In this document: one piece after another, positions 31,640-43,890 of the stretch
Layout: each line of letters opens with the position of its first letter
How positions within the stretch are numbered: the first letter of the stretch is position 1
Assembly (NCBI GenBank): GCA_039111635.1
Contig: JBCAQO010000005.1
Span: 310,001-374,000, forward strand
Direction: 5' to 3'
DNA length: 64,000 bases
Source: Heterobasidion occidentale
Lineage: Eukaryota; Basidiomycota; Agaricomycetes; Russulales; Bondarzewiaceae
Program-made: the position numbers and the translations under genes
The notes under the pieces: generated by a model
What the model was told of the DNA's origin: nothing
Databases searched by the model: none
What the model saw: only the letters and a program-made list of their open reading frames with translations

Positions 31640-31664
31640 TGACCCCATGCCGAGGTTAGGGTCA
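31640..31664. promoter_or_regulatory. TGACCC-N13-GGGTCA palindrome upstream of GST A
   Basis: Perfect 6-bp inverted repeat about 430 bp before the ATG, inside a longer conserved block (ACATGACCCCATG..CGAGGTTAGGG). It recurs upstream of GST C with the same 13-bp spacing. It may bind a dimeric regulator, or be passive hitchhiking from the gene duplication. Confidence 0.45.
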
Positions 31665-31871
31665 AATAGAGCTTGCATTCGCCTTCCTGTCATTCTCCTG
31701 CAAAGCGCAGAGATCGACGACAGTCTCTAGAGTCCACAGGGTATTCTTAGCGTGCATCTACCTTGGGAATATGGATCAATGGCAGTGATTGTCGACATCT
31801 GGGAACAAGTCTTGGCAAAAGGTGTTTCTTCATAGAGTATGGTTCGAAGCGCCACTCACAGTCTTTGTACA

Positions 31872-32712
31872 TCACGCAGACTTCAACCCTTCCTCGTCGA
31901 CAACCTTCCACTTGCGGAATGCCTCCACCAGCTTTGCCCACCTCCCCTCGTCCGCGGCCATCAGCTCCGTTCACTTCCTGGAATTGGTCCCCAACATGTC
32001 CTGGAGCCATAAGATGCTCGAGTAGACAGCGGCGTCCGCGAAAGAGGGTGTATCGCCCGTGACGAACACGGTTCCTTTACCGTTCTCCTTCAACCAACCG
32101 TCGATCTCCGTAAGCCCTTGCCGCGCTGAGCTCTATAGCGCGGCTCGAGCCTCACCCGGCGGCGTATACTGTTCGAGCGTCTTCCCTATCATGGCCTCGC
32201 GCATGGGTCGAAGATACTCCGCGCTGCGAGGGTTAGCTTGAGATTGCTAGGCGGCCCGAGGAGGGGGTCATTTTGGCGCTAATTCTTTGGGCCCAGACGT
32301 CGAGGAACATCGCGTGGAAGGCTTTCCTGCCCGCAGGGACGAGGGTGAACGGCGTGCTCGGGTACGTGGCGTCCGAGTACTGCGCGATATTGAATGAGTC
32401 TGAGACAACTGCGCCGGTCGCGAGGTCCTGTATGACCGGCATTGTGTACAGCGGCTCGCCGGTCTTGGTACCCGTGGGGCCCGCGCCGATCTTCTTGCAG
32501 ACGGCCGCGATGTCGGGGTACTCGACCCACACGGTCTTGTACGAGAGAGCCTTCATGTTGAGCACGAGTCTGCGGCCGGTCGGAAGGGGGGTGAGTGAGT
32601 GCCCGTTTTTCGAGAGGGGGAATCAGTTTGCATACCTCGCTTTCCATGGATTCAGAGACCACGCTTTGGTGGGTGTGTTCGAGGGGATATCATACAGAAT
32701 GATGGTGCTCGA
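31872..32712 (-). pseudogene. GST B: decayed tandem copy of GST A/C
   Basis: Aligns with A and C along its length, including the exon 1 equivalent (ILYDIPSNTP..AWSLNPWKAR), the intron and the C-terminal GLKSA. The start codon ATG of C (34013) has become ATT here; there is a frame break near 32240, a TAG in RAAL*SSA near 32131 and a TGA in NSRK*TEL near 31975. The TATA box and upstream palindrome are also mutated. Several independent substitution lesions make this a true pseudogene rather than sequencing error. Confidence 0.9.
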
Positions 32713-32955
32713 AATGATGGATTTGTATGAAGTGTTAGCTGTTGAGAGACTCTCGTGCGACGCGCACTTACATACCCCTCGAACTCATGGTGAGGATATA
32801 ATGACAGCCATCGATACCGCAGGTGAGTGAGTGGGAGGATTGGTAACGTGTCAAAGATGCTTGCTCAACATCTTAGGGAAATGTTTGGAATGACAACTTT
32901 CATGTAGGAGGGTGTTCGGCGAAGCTAAGGCGTATGAGGCTCTCCCGGGGTGACA

Positions 32956-32980
32956 TGACCCCATGTCGAGGTTAGGGCCA
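32956..32980. promoter_or_regulatory. Degraded palindrome upstream of GST B
   Basis: TGACCC-N13-GGGCCA: the right arm has one substitution relative to the sites upstream of A and C. Confidence 0.4.
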
Positions 32981-33168
32981 ACTAGCGCGCGCATTCGCCT
33001 TCTCTGCCATTCTCCTGCAAAGCGCAGAGATCGAGATTCCACAACCACTCAGAGTCTCTGAAGTCCACAGGATGTTCTAAGCGAGGCAATCACAGAAAAA
33101 TAGCTCTTTTTGTCTGAGAGATTTTTTCATGGGGTATGGTTCGAAGCGCTACTCACGGACTTTGTACA

Positions 33169-34013
33169 TCATGCAGACTTCAACCCTTCCTCGTCGACGA
33201 CCTTCCACTTGCGGAAAGCCTCCACCAGCTTTGCCCACCTGCCTTCATCCGCGGCCATCAGCTCCGTCCACTCCTTGGAATCAGTCCCCAACTTGTCCTC
33301 GAGCCATATGATGCTCGAATAGACGGCGGCATCCGCGAACGACGGTGTGTCTCCCATGACAAACACGGTTCCTTTGCCGTTCTCCTTCAACCAGCCATCA
33401 ACCTCCGTAAGCCCCTGCCGTGCCGAGCTCCATGACGCAGCTCTCGCCTCGCCCTGCGGCGTGAACTGCTCGAGCGTCTTCCCAAACGTGGCCTCGCGCG
33501 TGCGCCGGAAATACTCCGCGCTGCGAGGGTTGAGCTTCAGCGCGCTAGGGAGCGCGAGGAGGGGGAAGATATAAGTGCTAATTTTCTGGGCCCAGACGCC
33601 AAGGAACATCGCGTGGAACGCTTTCGTGCCTGCGGGGACGAGGGTGAGCGGCGTGCTCGGGTACGTGGCGTCCAGGTACTGCGCAATCTTGAACGAGTCG
33701 GAGACGACTGCGCCGGTCGCGAGGTCCTGTAGGACCGGCAGCGTGTACAGCGGCTCGCCGTTCTTGATCTGCGTGGGCTCCGCGCCGATCTGCTTGCAGA
33801 CGCCCGCGATGTCGGGGTACTCGACCCATACAGTCTTGTACGGGAGAGCCTTCATGTTAAGTGTGAGTCTGTGGCCGGTTGGGGGCGCGATGAGTGAGTG
33901 CGCGGGTTCGAGAGGAGGGATCGGCTCGCGTACCTCGCTTTCCACGGGTTCGGGGACCACGCTTTGGTGGGGGTGTTCGAGGTAATGTCGTACAGGATGA
34001 TGGTGCTTGCCAT
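33169..34013 (-). CDS. GST C: etherase-like glutathione S-transferase (GSTFuA type)
   Basis: Exons 34013-33934 and 33868-33169 with a 65-bp intron (33933-33869); 259 residues. N-terminal TIILYDITSNTPTKAWSP and LPYKTVWVEYPDI, C-terminal FRRTREATFGK and GDTPSFADAAVYSSI. It shares intron position, length and phase with A, D and E, so all derive from one ancestor; B and C are the closest pair. Its 5' end faces ATG7 across 539 bp. Promoter: TATTTAGG about 70 bp upstream and the TGACCC/GGGTCA palindrome about 280 bp upstream. Confidence 0.93.
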
Positions 34014-34552
34014 GATGGGTGTGTGCGAAGTGGATGCTGGAAATCCTGCTGGGAAGACTCTCGAGACTCGTGCGACGCGCACCTAAATACTCCCCCGCGA
34101 AGACGGTGGGAATTGAATTAACACTATCGATGTCTCAGGTGACGCGTGGGAGGACGGATTTGTAACACGGCCAAGATGCTTGCTCAGCAGCTGAGTAGAG
34201 TGGGGTGATAGCTTCCACATAAGAGGGTGTCCGGCAACTGAAGCCATGAATGGAGAGCGGGTATGAGGGCCTCGTTGTACTACCGGGCGCCATGACCCCA
34301 TGGCGAGGTTAGGGTCAAGAGAGCTTGCATTCGTCTTCCCCGTCGTTATCCTGCAATTCGGGAAGGTCGATGGCCTTTCTTAGTCTTTGAAGTCTACGGG
34401 TTGCTCAAAAGCTCATCGAGACCTCGTTTCGAAGCAGAACCCTGGTGGAACAGGTTGTGTGTATCCACTGACATTACATAAGGGTTGAGGATGACAAACG
34501 CCACTCCCTCCCTCTTCTTGGACGAGGCAAACATCTCGCTTTTGCGGCAACC
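34014..34552. other. Divergent intergenic region between GST C and ATG7
   Basis: 539 bp with no gene. It contains the GST C TATA element (34082-34089) and palindrome (34293-34317). No TATA box is evident for ATG7. Confidence 0.6.
34293..34317. promoter_or_regulatory. TGACCC-N13-GGGTCA palindrome upstream of GST C
   Basis: Perfect inverted repeat with the same 13-bp spacing as upstream of GST A, within the conserved block ATGACCCCATG..CGAGGTTAGGGTCA. Confidence 0.45.
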
Positions 34553-37180
34553 ATGCCGATTGTACAGTTTGCCCCGTTCTCATCCCTCGTTCAGCCCACT
34601 TTATGGCACGAGCTGACGCGATTGAAGCTTGAAGTATTGCGCTTGTCCGAGGACTCTGTCCCGCTCACCGCGACGTATACGACCGGACGAACCATAAAGG
34701 ATAGAAATACCGGCCAAGAGGTCGCGCTCGGCTGCAACCTCAACGTCGGAGGGGAAGGGTTTGAGAAAGACCATAGGTCTGTTTACTCATACTTGTCAAA
34801 TCGTGTATTCGTGTGTTGAATGCAAAGTCAGTCTGCCGTCTTTCTCTGTCGCCGCGCGAGGCGTGTTGAAGAATTACAACACGATCGAGGACTTCAAGAA
34901 GGCAGATAAGCACGCTCTGTTCAACCAAACCGCAGACGAGGTGTGTAATACTCCTCCCAGACGCCGATTTAGTTTATCTAGCGACCACCCTTAGATTTGG
35001 GAGAGCATCACCACTAAACGCGATACCTCTGCCCTCACCCGTTTTCTCGTGATCACTTTCGCAGACCTCAAGAAATACAAATATTACTACTGGTTTGCGT
35101 TCCCAGCATTGGTTGCTAAGCCTTCGTGGGAGATCGCGAATGACTGGACAGGCGCTCAGGAAGCATTCTCAGCAGACCAGGTGAGCGTCCTTCGTATAGA
35201 CGTGGATGATCGATTGAAAGTAATCTTCCCAAGTTATCGTCGATTCATGATAAAATCATCGCATCTCCGTCAGCCTTTTTCTCGTTCGTCCATCTCCAGA
35301 GGCCAAGGGCGTAGACATCTCACCCGTAGAAGAATATACCTCTTTCTTCGCGAACGTCCCGTCTGAATCTGTGAGCCCTTTCCCTGCCTATGTGCGAGTC
35401 CAGACTCACATGTGTGTATATGCAGCAAACGGTCGCGTTCATTGATCCATCCCCTCATCCGTCCAACCCGGGCTGGCCCCTCCGCAACCTGCTCGCATGT
35501 CTCCGCGCCTGGCATCCCGAATCGACAAGCACCGTCCGCGTGCTCTGTTGGCGCGACTCTGAGAAACCCCACGAAGGTGCGCAGTGGCGCAGTCGTTTCG
35601 GTGTCCTGAGCGCGCTGGCGCAAGGAGAGGGAAAGCCGAGCGCGGTTGGGTGGGAGAAGAATGCACAGGGCAAGCTGGGCGCGCGGGTCGCAGATCTGGC
35701 GCCGATGATGGATCCGACGAGGTGAGTCATTCGCGTGATCTACGCATCGGTGTCGGTGATGATAGCGTTTGACGACATCGTTTGTTAGACTCGCTGATCA
35801 AGCTGTCGATTTGAACCTGAAGCTCATGCGGTGGCGTATCTTGCCCTCTCTGGATCTGGAGAAGGTCGCCGCGACGCGCTGTTTGCTCCTTGGTGCGGGC
35901 ACCCTCGGGTGCTACGTTGCGCGCACGCTCATGGTGCGTCTACCTTGTGGTGCTCGTTCCCCATCTCACACGTTCTTGACATGACTGTAGGGTTGGGGCA
36001 TCCGCACGATCACACTCGTCGATTCCGCGCGCGTATCATTTTCGAACCCGGTCCGCCAGCCATTGTTCGAGTTCGAGGATTGTTTGAACGGCGGAAAGCC
36101 CAAGGCGCAGTGCGCTGCGGACCGTTTGAAGAAGATTTTCCCTGGCGTAGTGAGTATCCAGCCTTCTGTTCTGATATTCCACAGGGATCTGAATTTGCTC
36201 TAGAATGCAACTGGACATTCCCTCTCCATTCCTATGCCGGGTCACCCGATCCCTCCTGGCTCCACAGAACAGGCCAAAGCAGATGTCGCAGCGCTAGAGA
36301 AACTCGTGGATGAGCACGACGTCATCTTCCTGCTGATGGACTCGCGGGAGAGTCGTTGGCTTCCAACTGTGCTCGGCGCGGCGAAGGGCAAGGTTTGCAC
36401 GATCCCGATGACGAGAGGAACATGTTCATTGACATTGTTTCTAGATCGTAATGAACGCTGCGCTTGGATTCGACACCTTCCTCGTGATGCGTCATGGGGC
36501 GCGCAAGGCTCCAACTGAAGGACCTCGGCTGGGGTGCTATTACTGCAACGATATCGTCGCCCCCGCAGATGTACGCGTTCTTTTTTGATATGCGAGTCCG
36601 AAAATTTCACTGACGCTTTGATCACTAGTCGCTGACCGATCGCACGCTCGATCAAATGTGTACGGTCACGCGCCCTGGCCTCGCTTCGATCGCAGCATCT
36701 ACCGCAGTCGAGTTGCTCGTGTCACTCCTACAGCACCCATTCGGGTGAGTTCTTCTAGCTCTTATCGAAATATCACGATCTGAAGTTCTCGGTGCTCCAG
36801 GATTGACGCGCCTCCCCCTCCCATCGGCGACAAAGGTGTCTCAGAGGAGGCTGCAACAGGCGTGCTCGGGCTCGTCCCGCACCAGCTGCGAGGCTTCCTT
36901 GCGCAGTTCAGGAATATGCCGATCGTGGGCGCTGCGTACTCCCGGTGTACGGGATGCAGCGAGACCGTACGTGCCGCCACGATCTTCTGTTTCAAACCCA
37001 CATGACGGTCTTGTGCAGGTCATCAAAGCGTATGAGACGCAAGGCTTTGATATGCTGCTCAAGGCGTTCAACGAGCCCGGATACCTCGAGGCGCTGACGG
37101 GGCTCGATCAGCTACATGCAGAAGGCGAGGCGGCGCTAGAGGCTGTTGATTGGGAAGAAGATGCCGAGGACGACTTTTAA
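34553..37180 (+). CDS. ATG7: Atg7, E1-like activating enzyme of autophagy
   Basis: Twelve exons: 34553-34776, 34832-34940, 34995-35180, 35234-35370, 35426-35721, 35789-35933, 35991-36149, 36204-36392, 36445-36570, 36629-36744, 36801-36966, 37019-37180; about 671 residues. The N-terminal domain ([19 protein letters not shown]) recruits Atg3/Atg10. The ThiF-type domain has GAGTLG at about 353-358, and the catalytic Cys lies in [11 protein letters not shown] at about 535. Atg7 adenylates Atg8 and Atg12, forms thioesters and passes them to the E2 enzymes. Reading phase holds at every junction except exon 4, which lacks one base near 35302 (a C run in CTCCAG), probably a sequence error. Length fits the family. 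Confidence 0.96.
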
Positions 37181-37854
37181 TGACGCGATGTGATCATGCA
37201 AGGGTTGAGAAGATGCGAATGTGTTCATCGAGCTCTGATATTTGGATACCCCTGTTAAGTGTTGTAATATGCTTACTGTAGCGCGTGTCATGTGTACTGA
37301 TGAATGTAACTTGTTGATTTGCTGAAAGTGCACCATGCTTGGACCTAATGAAACTGTAGGTTTTGCATAAGGTCTGTGCTTAGCTTCACCGGCCATCCAG
37401 TCTATTGATCAAAAAGTACATAAATACGAGACCGAGATCTCCTGAGATTCCTGGTATTCACTTTCTGCATAGTGCCCTCCTCACATGCACGAACCACGGC
37501 GATCCGGACGCTTTGACGGAAGGTTGGGCTTACGTGCTGTTAGAGAATCCTGAAAGGAAATTCCAATGAAACGATACAAGGCAAACGGCACAAAAAGACC
37601 CATACCTACTTCGCCCTGACATTCAGGGTGCCCATTTCGCTGTCCACAGAGTCCTGTAAGTGACCGACGAGGGTCAATAATGAGGGGCAATAATGAGAGG
37701 CCCCGCTTTCGAGCACAAAGCCCTTACATGGAGGTTCACGTCAACCGCCATCTGTATGGTCGTCACGGACTTCTGTGTGGATCGTGCCATCAACTTGCTT
37801 TGTAGAGAACTCCTGCCATTGAATCTGCACGCCAAGATTCGTCAGAGAATACAA
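37181..37854. other. Intergenic region ATG7 - DUF6534 gene
   Basis: Both flanking genes end here (convergent), so it holds their 3' UTRs. No other feature is seen. Confidence 0.5.
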
Positions 37855-39124
37855 CTACCCCCTCGTAGGAGCGCAAAGCGAGACGTACGAAGCGAGGAGC
37901 GAGTTGGAGTAGACTGTTTGTAACGGGGTGAGCAGCCTGCTATTTCGCACAAAACGTAGAAAATGATTGCTGACCTTTGGCGTAGAATATCGAGACAGAG
38001 GCCCAAATGGATATATCTGATTTTTTTTCTTTCAGATGTACGCACTCTTCTGGCGACAATGGCTACTCACACTTGTGCGAGTCTACCTGGAACTGCAAGA
38101 TGTTGCTGAGTCAAAGTAATAGAGGTTCAAAAGTCGACCTACCAGGACCAGCATCAATATCGCGGTGATGCTAGTATTTCGAGAATACATATCGTTCAGC
38201 CCAGAAACCCCAGAGTGGGGAGACATACTCGCACCTCGTAACAGCGCCAGTCTCTGATAGTGGAATCAGAAGTTGTTCGGTCTTTGATCAAAGGAAAAGG
38301 CCTACCCATCGTCCACAGCATGAGTTTGTCAATCAACATATTTGTTCTGATGCTCATTCAGCAGGCGCGGGGGCAACATGACCTAGAGATACGCACCGCT
38401 CGAACCCGGCCCTCTGCCGCCACAAGCAATACGACATGGTGACCGCGTTTGATGTATCGACGCACATAGCCAAAACTAGCGTCGTAGTCGCGAGCCCCTG
38501 GTAGCGTGTGCCAAACTCACGAACGTTCGGTACCAGCGTGCTGAACACGAAGATCGCGGTGGAACATGTCACGCGCAGGATAGATCCGATCCACGATAGG
38601 ATCGGGATTAACAGGCGGTCAGATAACAAATAGATCCTGTATGCGCTGTAGGACTACAGAACGGCGTTAGTGAATTGTTGAACGGATGGATTTTCTTTTG
38701 AAAACGAGCCTGAACGATAGTGCCAATGACTCCGTCGAAGATGGCCGATATGTTGAGAGTCCAATAAGTGTATTGGAGCATATCGGGCTTCCCATAGAAT
38801 GTTACCGTGATCCGATACAGATACATCCACGCGAAAATCGTATGCACGGTCTCCAATGTCCTGTGCATCACGTCTGATCTGCAGGCAGATTTGAAGACAA
38901 GGAAACAACAAACCATATTACGGCGATCTGTAGGATGGTTAAAGCACATACAGGTGTGAGAGAGAAGACCCATGCCGACCTACCAAGGCACGGATGAACA
39001 GCGAATCGTGTGCAGAGTTTTTATGATATATATACACTTGAACAGTCGTGACACCATAAAGGACTGAAGAGATCAAGATCCCAAGTTCCATGGCACCAAT
39101 AGTAAGACCAAGCACTGAAGACAT
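37855..39124 (-). CDS. DUF6534-type multi-pass membrane protein
   Basis: Intron-rich gene. Exon 1 (39124-38984, 47 codons) begins MSSVLGLTIGAMELGILISS, as in basidiomycete DUF6534 proteins. Later pieces in order: HRTLETVHTIF..MYLYRITVTFYGKPD near 38850, AYRIYLLSDRL..IPILSW near 38630, MLIDKLMLWTMETGAVTSI across an intron near 38300, and the family C-terminal motif YSNSLLAS before a stop at 37857-37855. Some introns would be only 35-40 bp, and the exon 2 region near 38890 fits no clean splice model, so the exact structure is uncertain. Seven membrane segments are expected. The function of the family is unknown. Confidence 0.65.
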
Positions 39125-40984
39125 GGTGGGGAGGACGGGTAGTGGTGAGACACAAACGCTGACAGCCAGGATTTATACATGGGCGACGTCTGACGGATGG
39201 ACTTTGAAAGGGCAAGTGAAGTATCAAGGAGAATGTGAATCAGAAACCTGGATACCGAAGAGAGTGGCTTCCTGATTAGACAGGGAAGATGTGCAGCTAT
39301 TTTTTGAACGACACTGCCGCATGTAATTCCCATGACTTCAACACATCGAGAGAGAACCTGATCATTGATACGTACAGAATTCTACGTCAGGAGACAGGAG
39401 ACCTAAACAAAGCAGCTTGACTCGATGGCGCAGATCGTTACCTTGGCTTAGGATATCCACGTCAGTGAGCTGCTTGAGAGTTTGGTCCTGAAGCACGCAC
39501 TTCAAGATAAGCGTACAACGAAGGGAACGATTCGCTAGGGCATCGGTTTAACAGGAGCGGGCCCGCTGGAGATCTAACGTGGGCTATCTATATCACGAAT
39601 GATGGGCGGTGCTGGACATAATAGATCATAGAGCGTCAGTGACTTATTTTGGTTCGATGGATGGAACGTATCAAGTTAGAGCTCACCTTGTGGTACACGT
39701 GTGGGAGATCTGCAAGAGCGGGTGTTGGTGTAAGTAATGGATAAGACGCCCTCGATGAGGGACAAAGCTTCTTATGGGACGTCGTCTGCGTAAGGCAGTA
39801 CCACCACCAAGTATACTGATGTTCCGACGCGCGGTGCTAGTGATCTCGCGTCTCAGGGGCGAACGTGTGGAGAGACGGTAGGATAGAAAGGTGGGTATCA
39901 TGACATTCTCATTCTCACCTTGAAATGCACGAAACGGCGCATGAGGAAGCAATGGTAGCTAGAGATCTGGCGTGGACTCAGGTTCCCTAAAATGATGTGA
40001 TGCAAAAGTGTGGCACTGCAGCAAATTAGACCACTACAGTGCGTTAATGGCTTGTTTTGGTAGATGATGGATTCTGTGACGATAGGGGCGTACCTCAGTG
40101 CACATGTGAGTGATCCGAAAAAGTGAATGACGAGGTGGGAGGTAACGTCAACACTTCTAAGAGTATGACATGCCTCGTTTTCGTCCGTGTAAGGCCCAAC
40201 CACCAACTGTGAATATTCCGGCGATTTGTTGCTCTTTGTGATCCCATTTATGACGAGACAGCAGTGTCAAAGGACGTTACGGGAAGATCACTGTCTCAGA
40301 GTGTATGAGAAATAGAGCAGTAGTGACTCTACTGGCTTGTTTGCTGCAAGCATGTGGTAGCATTGAAATGATGCGGCGTGAAAATCATCAAAGTTAGCTA
40401 AAGCACCATAGAGAGGAAGTTGCGTACTCAACAGTAACATTTCTCAGATCCTCGATTGGGCTATGCAAAGCGGCTGGTAAAAATATCGACAGTATTGAAT
40501 GATATAGAGAAGTAATGCATCACCCGCGAAGATCTGAAGCTGGAATCAAAGACGCGAAGGAAAAGAAAAAGAAACGACTTTCTGGACATACTTCAGGCCC
40601 TCACTAATATTCATATCCGTTTATTGGGTTTGCAAGGAAATGCCGTTGGGCGCTGAGCAACTGCTTGCCAGACAAGAGTCTACATGAGTACTGACCAGGT
40701 TGACGCAGGCCCGCAGGGCGGCAGAGGTTTGAGACAAGCTGCAGTGTCCGGGGGCCAGCTCACTCCTTTGCCACTCGGAGCCACTCGGAGCCGCACCCGC
40801 CTCGATAACTTCGCCATTGACCACCGTCGTCTGCCACGACGATCTGCAGATATCTTCATTGTGTGTCTGCTTCGGACGATTTCAGACGATTTCAGGCCTT
40901 TACAGTAATTTGACATCTCTTGAGTCGCAAACCAAATTTTCGTTTGACCAATCGCCCAGTACAGGATGCCGACAGACAAAATCG
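39125..40984. other. Mostly unassigned region
   Basis: No recognisable protein. The minus strand between about 39680 and 40210 shows several good splice sites (see separate entry). The rest has only short, composition-poor frames. Confidence 0.4.
39683..40207 (-). CDS. Possible spliced gene fragment, unrecognised
   Basis: Minus-strand pieces linked by plausible introns: an exon ending at GTACGC near 40095 (LVIHFFGSLTCAL), an acceptor near 40035, a second exon (GLICCSATLLHHIILGNLSPR) ending at GTGAGA near 39918, and a 23-bp exon ending at GTGAGC near 39687. Two hydrophobic stretches suggest a membrane protein. No start or stop was fixed and no family was recognised. Confidence 0.25.
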
Positions 40985-41075
40985 ATGCTGACAGGTTGTC
41001 TCACTACTTTGTTCAAGACATAACCCCGATCTCATTGTTCACACAGTCCCTCTCATTACTGGAGTCTTGTTGCAG

Positions 41076-42698
41076 AACCGAGACTTAGCGCGATCGAGCG
41101 GCGGATTCTTTCATCGATCGGCACCGATCCTCAAGTATACACGATCCTAGACGACGAACTGGCTGCCCTCGATACAGTGAAGCGAGCGATTCTTACGTGT
41201 CGCAATAGGCTGTCCCCCATATCACGTCTCCACCTGAGGTTCTCGCACACATATTCTCATTCTCAGTGGAAGACGATCCGACAGGCTGGCCCGACTACCA
41301 AGAGCGCCCAGGCGAAAGCCTGGGATGGATATGGGTTACGCATGTCTGTAGGCATTGGAGGCAGGTTGCACTGGATAACCCGCGTTTGTGGACGGACATT
41401 GTCTTTCAACTCGGGGCCGATTGTACTTGGGAAATGATTGCGCGCGCGAAGCAAGCGCCTCTGGGAGTAGTCAGCTATCCGATCCACGACGATTCTCAGC
41501 AATCGACGCTCCTTGCGGTCATCGAGTCTCATTTATTCCATACCAAATTTTTCACTGCCTTTCGTGACGAATTCGACCCTCACATTGTGCAGGCTCTTGA
41601 ATCTACTGCTGCACCAATTCTGAAGAGTTGACACTCGTTTCTGGCGTCATAATAAATGTCCCTGAAATATTGTTTGCTAATGATGCTCCACGCCTGCGCA
41701 GAGCCGTTTTCGTGAATATACAAGCCCCTTGGCCCTCCCCAATTCTTCGAAATTTGACTAGCTTACGCCTGAGCAGGTGGGCTTTCCCGTCGGAAACCGA
41801 GTTTCTTGATGCACTATCGAACATGCCTCTACTTGAGGATTTAACGATCAACGATGCTCTCCCTGCTTTCTCTTCTACCTTGTCTTCCAACGAAAGGATG
41901 CAAGCCATTCCTCTTCCCCGTCTCTCCAACCTCGAGCTCAATGGCCTTTGGTTGGATGTCATTGGCGTACTTGGAGCGATTCAATTTCCAACGTCGACAA
42001 ATTTGAGCCTCACGTTTCAATCGAGAGATGCTATCAACAAACCTATCGACGGTCTTCTCCCAATCATTCAGAGACATACTGACAAGCTAGAGGGATTCCC
42101 TCCGAAGGCCATCTTGCTAAAATATCTGTATCATGGAGAAGGATTAGTGATCTCTACTGAAGGACTTGACTCTCAGTGTCCCCCACCGCCAACTCTCCAT
42201 CTGGTTTTTGATTCCAACCGCTCTTTCTCGAAAGGGGTGCAGATCATGCAGCCGATCCTACGAAACATCTGCACCCAAGAGCTGCTGATGCTTTCACTCG
42301 AATTTGACTCTGAAATTATTTGCAGCTGGGATCCGATGTATGTCCTCGAGATTTTTGACGTAGCACCGAACCTGAAGACGATGCAATTAGATTTTTCCTT
42401 CTATTTTCTGTCCCAATTCTTCACGGCCCTTGGTCCCGAGCCCGTCATTGCCAAGGCTGGAGGAAAATTCTTGCATGACGATCATGATACTCTTCGTGTT
42501 CCCTTCCCCAGTCTTCATGTTTTATATCTCAACTTCATCCTGAGTCAACACAATGTCGGGCCGTCGCTTCCTCCTGAAGAGCTCTTGGCTCGTGCATTGA
42601 CATACCGCAGCAAGCGCAACCCTCCTCTGACTGTACAATCAATCAATGGTGATGGTGATACACCTAACTGGTTCATCCAGCGGAGGCCGAAAAGCTGA
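41076..42698 (+). CDS. F-box protein with LRR-like C-terminus, two apparent frameshifts
   Basis: A helical lead-in (LSAIERRILSSIGTDPQVY) precedes an F-box beginning PPEVLAHIFSF, followed by WVTHVCRHWRQVALDNPRLW and a leucine-rich region to the stop at 42698, typical of the expanded basidiomycete F-box family. F-box proteins bring substrates to SCF ubiquitin ligases; the target is unknown. The frame shifts near 41230 (CTCCACC where one more C keeps frame) and near 41628 (AGTTGA where one more T keeps frame). Both are single-base run losses, so error is as likely as decay. The first exon may be a short ATG exon at 40985 joined by an 81-bp intron, which is a weak guess. Confidence 0.75.
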
Positions 42699-43362
42699 AA
42701 TCGCCATAGCCAGATGTAGCTGTCCAGTGCCACTCCAGTCGTTGATTCCAATGTCCATGTCTCTCCTGCCTCCCCTTGACCGAGAAGATTTCTTTCCACG
42801 ACATCGACCTTGATTTATGCGCTCCTTCGCCAAAACCACCAGCCTCAATTATGTTGCTATTTTTTGTTCGCCCACTGCTCGAAAGCCCTATTGCCGAGTT
42901 CCGTATTCCATACTAAGCACAACTCAGAAAAATATACAGTTCGCCACGAATCAGCAAATTAGCTTAACATACCAGTAACGAGCATTTCTTGGGACAGGAT
43001 AGAACCTTGATATCCATGTTAGCTCTGAACATCAATTCTTTCCTTAGGATCTAATGCTAACCTCCTCGGTGGTATAGTAATACATATTCAGTCATTTTCC
43101 GGTAGCTACATTTGAATCGAAATACGCAATTATAGTACGGATACTTTGGCATCTGACAGCTTCGTAACAATCCGAAACATCCCCTTCAGCTCGTCGTCAG
43201 CATGTTGGGGTATGTTGAAGTGAGAATAGCGAGGGTGTCGACGGCATCAGCACGAGAGCAAGGCAGATGCGTGGTCTCTAAATAACATTGAGAACTACCA
43301 AGCGGTTCGTGACTGCCGAGTATGAACAGAATTAGTAGGAACAAGAGTGCTACATGTGCCTC
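42699..43362. other. Intergenic, nothing recognised
   Basis: Low-complexity-free A+T-richer sequence with no frame over 85 codons that looks coding. Confidence 0.5.
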
Positions 43363-43890
43363 CTAGGGCCATAGATGCGGTGGCGGCACCACCCTCAAGA
43401 TACCAGGGATAAACTGAATAAAATATAGTAATGGGACGATTGTGTATAAAGCGATGCACAGAGCGATGATCTTGACCACCTTGGACTCCTGCAACCACAT
43501 ATATATCAAGAATTGAACATATACGCATAACCACCCTAGCAAAAGGGTGTATATCACTGCCGGCCAATGTCACGAGAAGTCAGGGACCTTAGAAAGAGGC
43601 AGACAATGAACATGCTCACAGTACATCCTAAGAAATTGCTTTATTTGAAGAATTACATCTCTTTGAATAGCTCGCAACTCATCTGGAGACTGAGCGAGGT
43701 CAGGAATCTGTGCGGGATCGGAAGCGTGTGCGAGCATGTAAGTGAGAATGAGTGTGGTGACCGTCGCGCCGATGGAAATGAACAAGGCGCCGTAGGTGAA
43801 CACGAGCAGAGCTTTGAAAGCAGGTGTCGTAGGATCTAATTCATCTGCTGGGATTGCTTTCAAGAAGACGAGCATCTGGGCTTCCAAGGT
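43363..43890 (-). CDS. Unrecognised integral membrane protein (3' exons)
   Basis: Two coding pieces on the minus strand. 43887-43600: LFVFLKAIPADELDPTTPAFKAL-type lead, then a strong hydrophobic segment (ALFISIGATVTTLILTYML) and a hydrophilic loop. 43557-43363: two or three hydrophobic segments (LLLGWLCVYVQFLIYMW; IALCIALYTIVPLLYFIQF) ending at a stop. An intron must join them near 43590-43560, but no single splice choice keeps frame cleanly. 5' exons may extend to about 44260. No known family was recognised. Confidence 0.45.

Noticed and set aside
31640..31664. Telomere-like TTAGGG motifs near the GST genes, at 45077 and at 62060.
   Set aside because: Single copies only, never tandem; not telomeric or subtelomeric repeats.
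34553..37180. Calling ATG7 broken because exon 4 contains a stop in the raw frame.
   Set aside because: Only one base is missing in a C run, and all other 11 exons keep phase and conserved residues.
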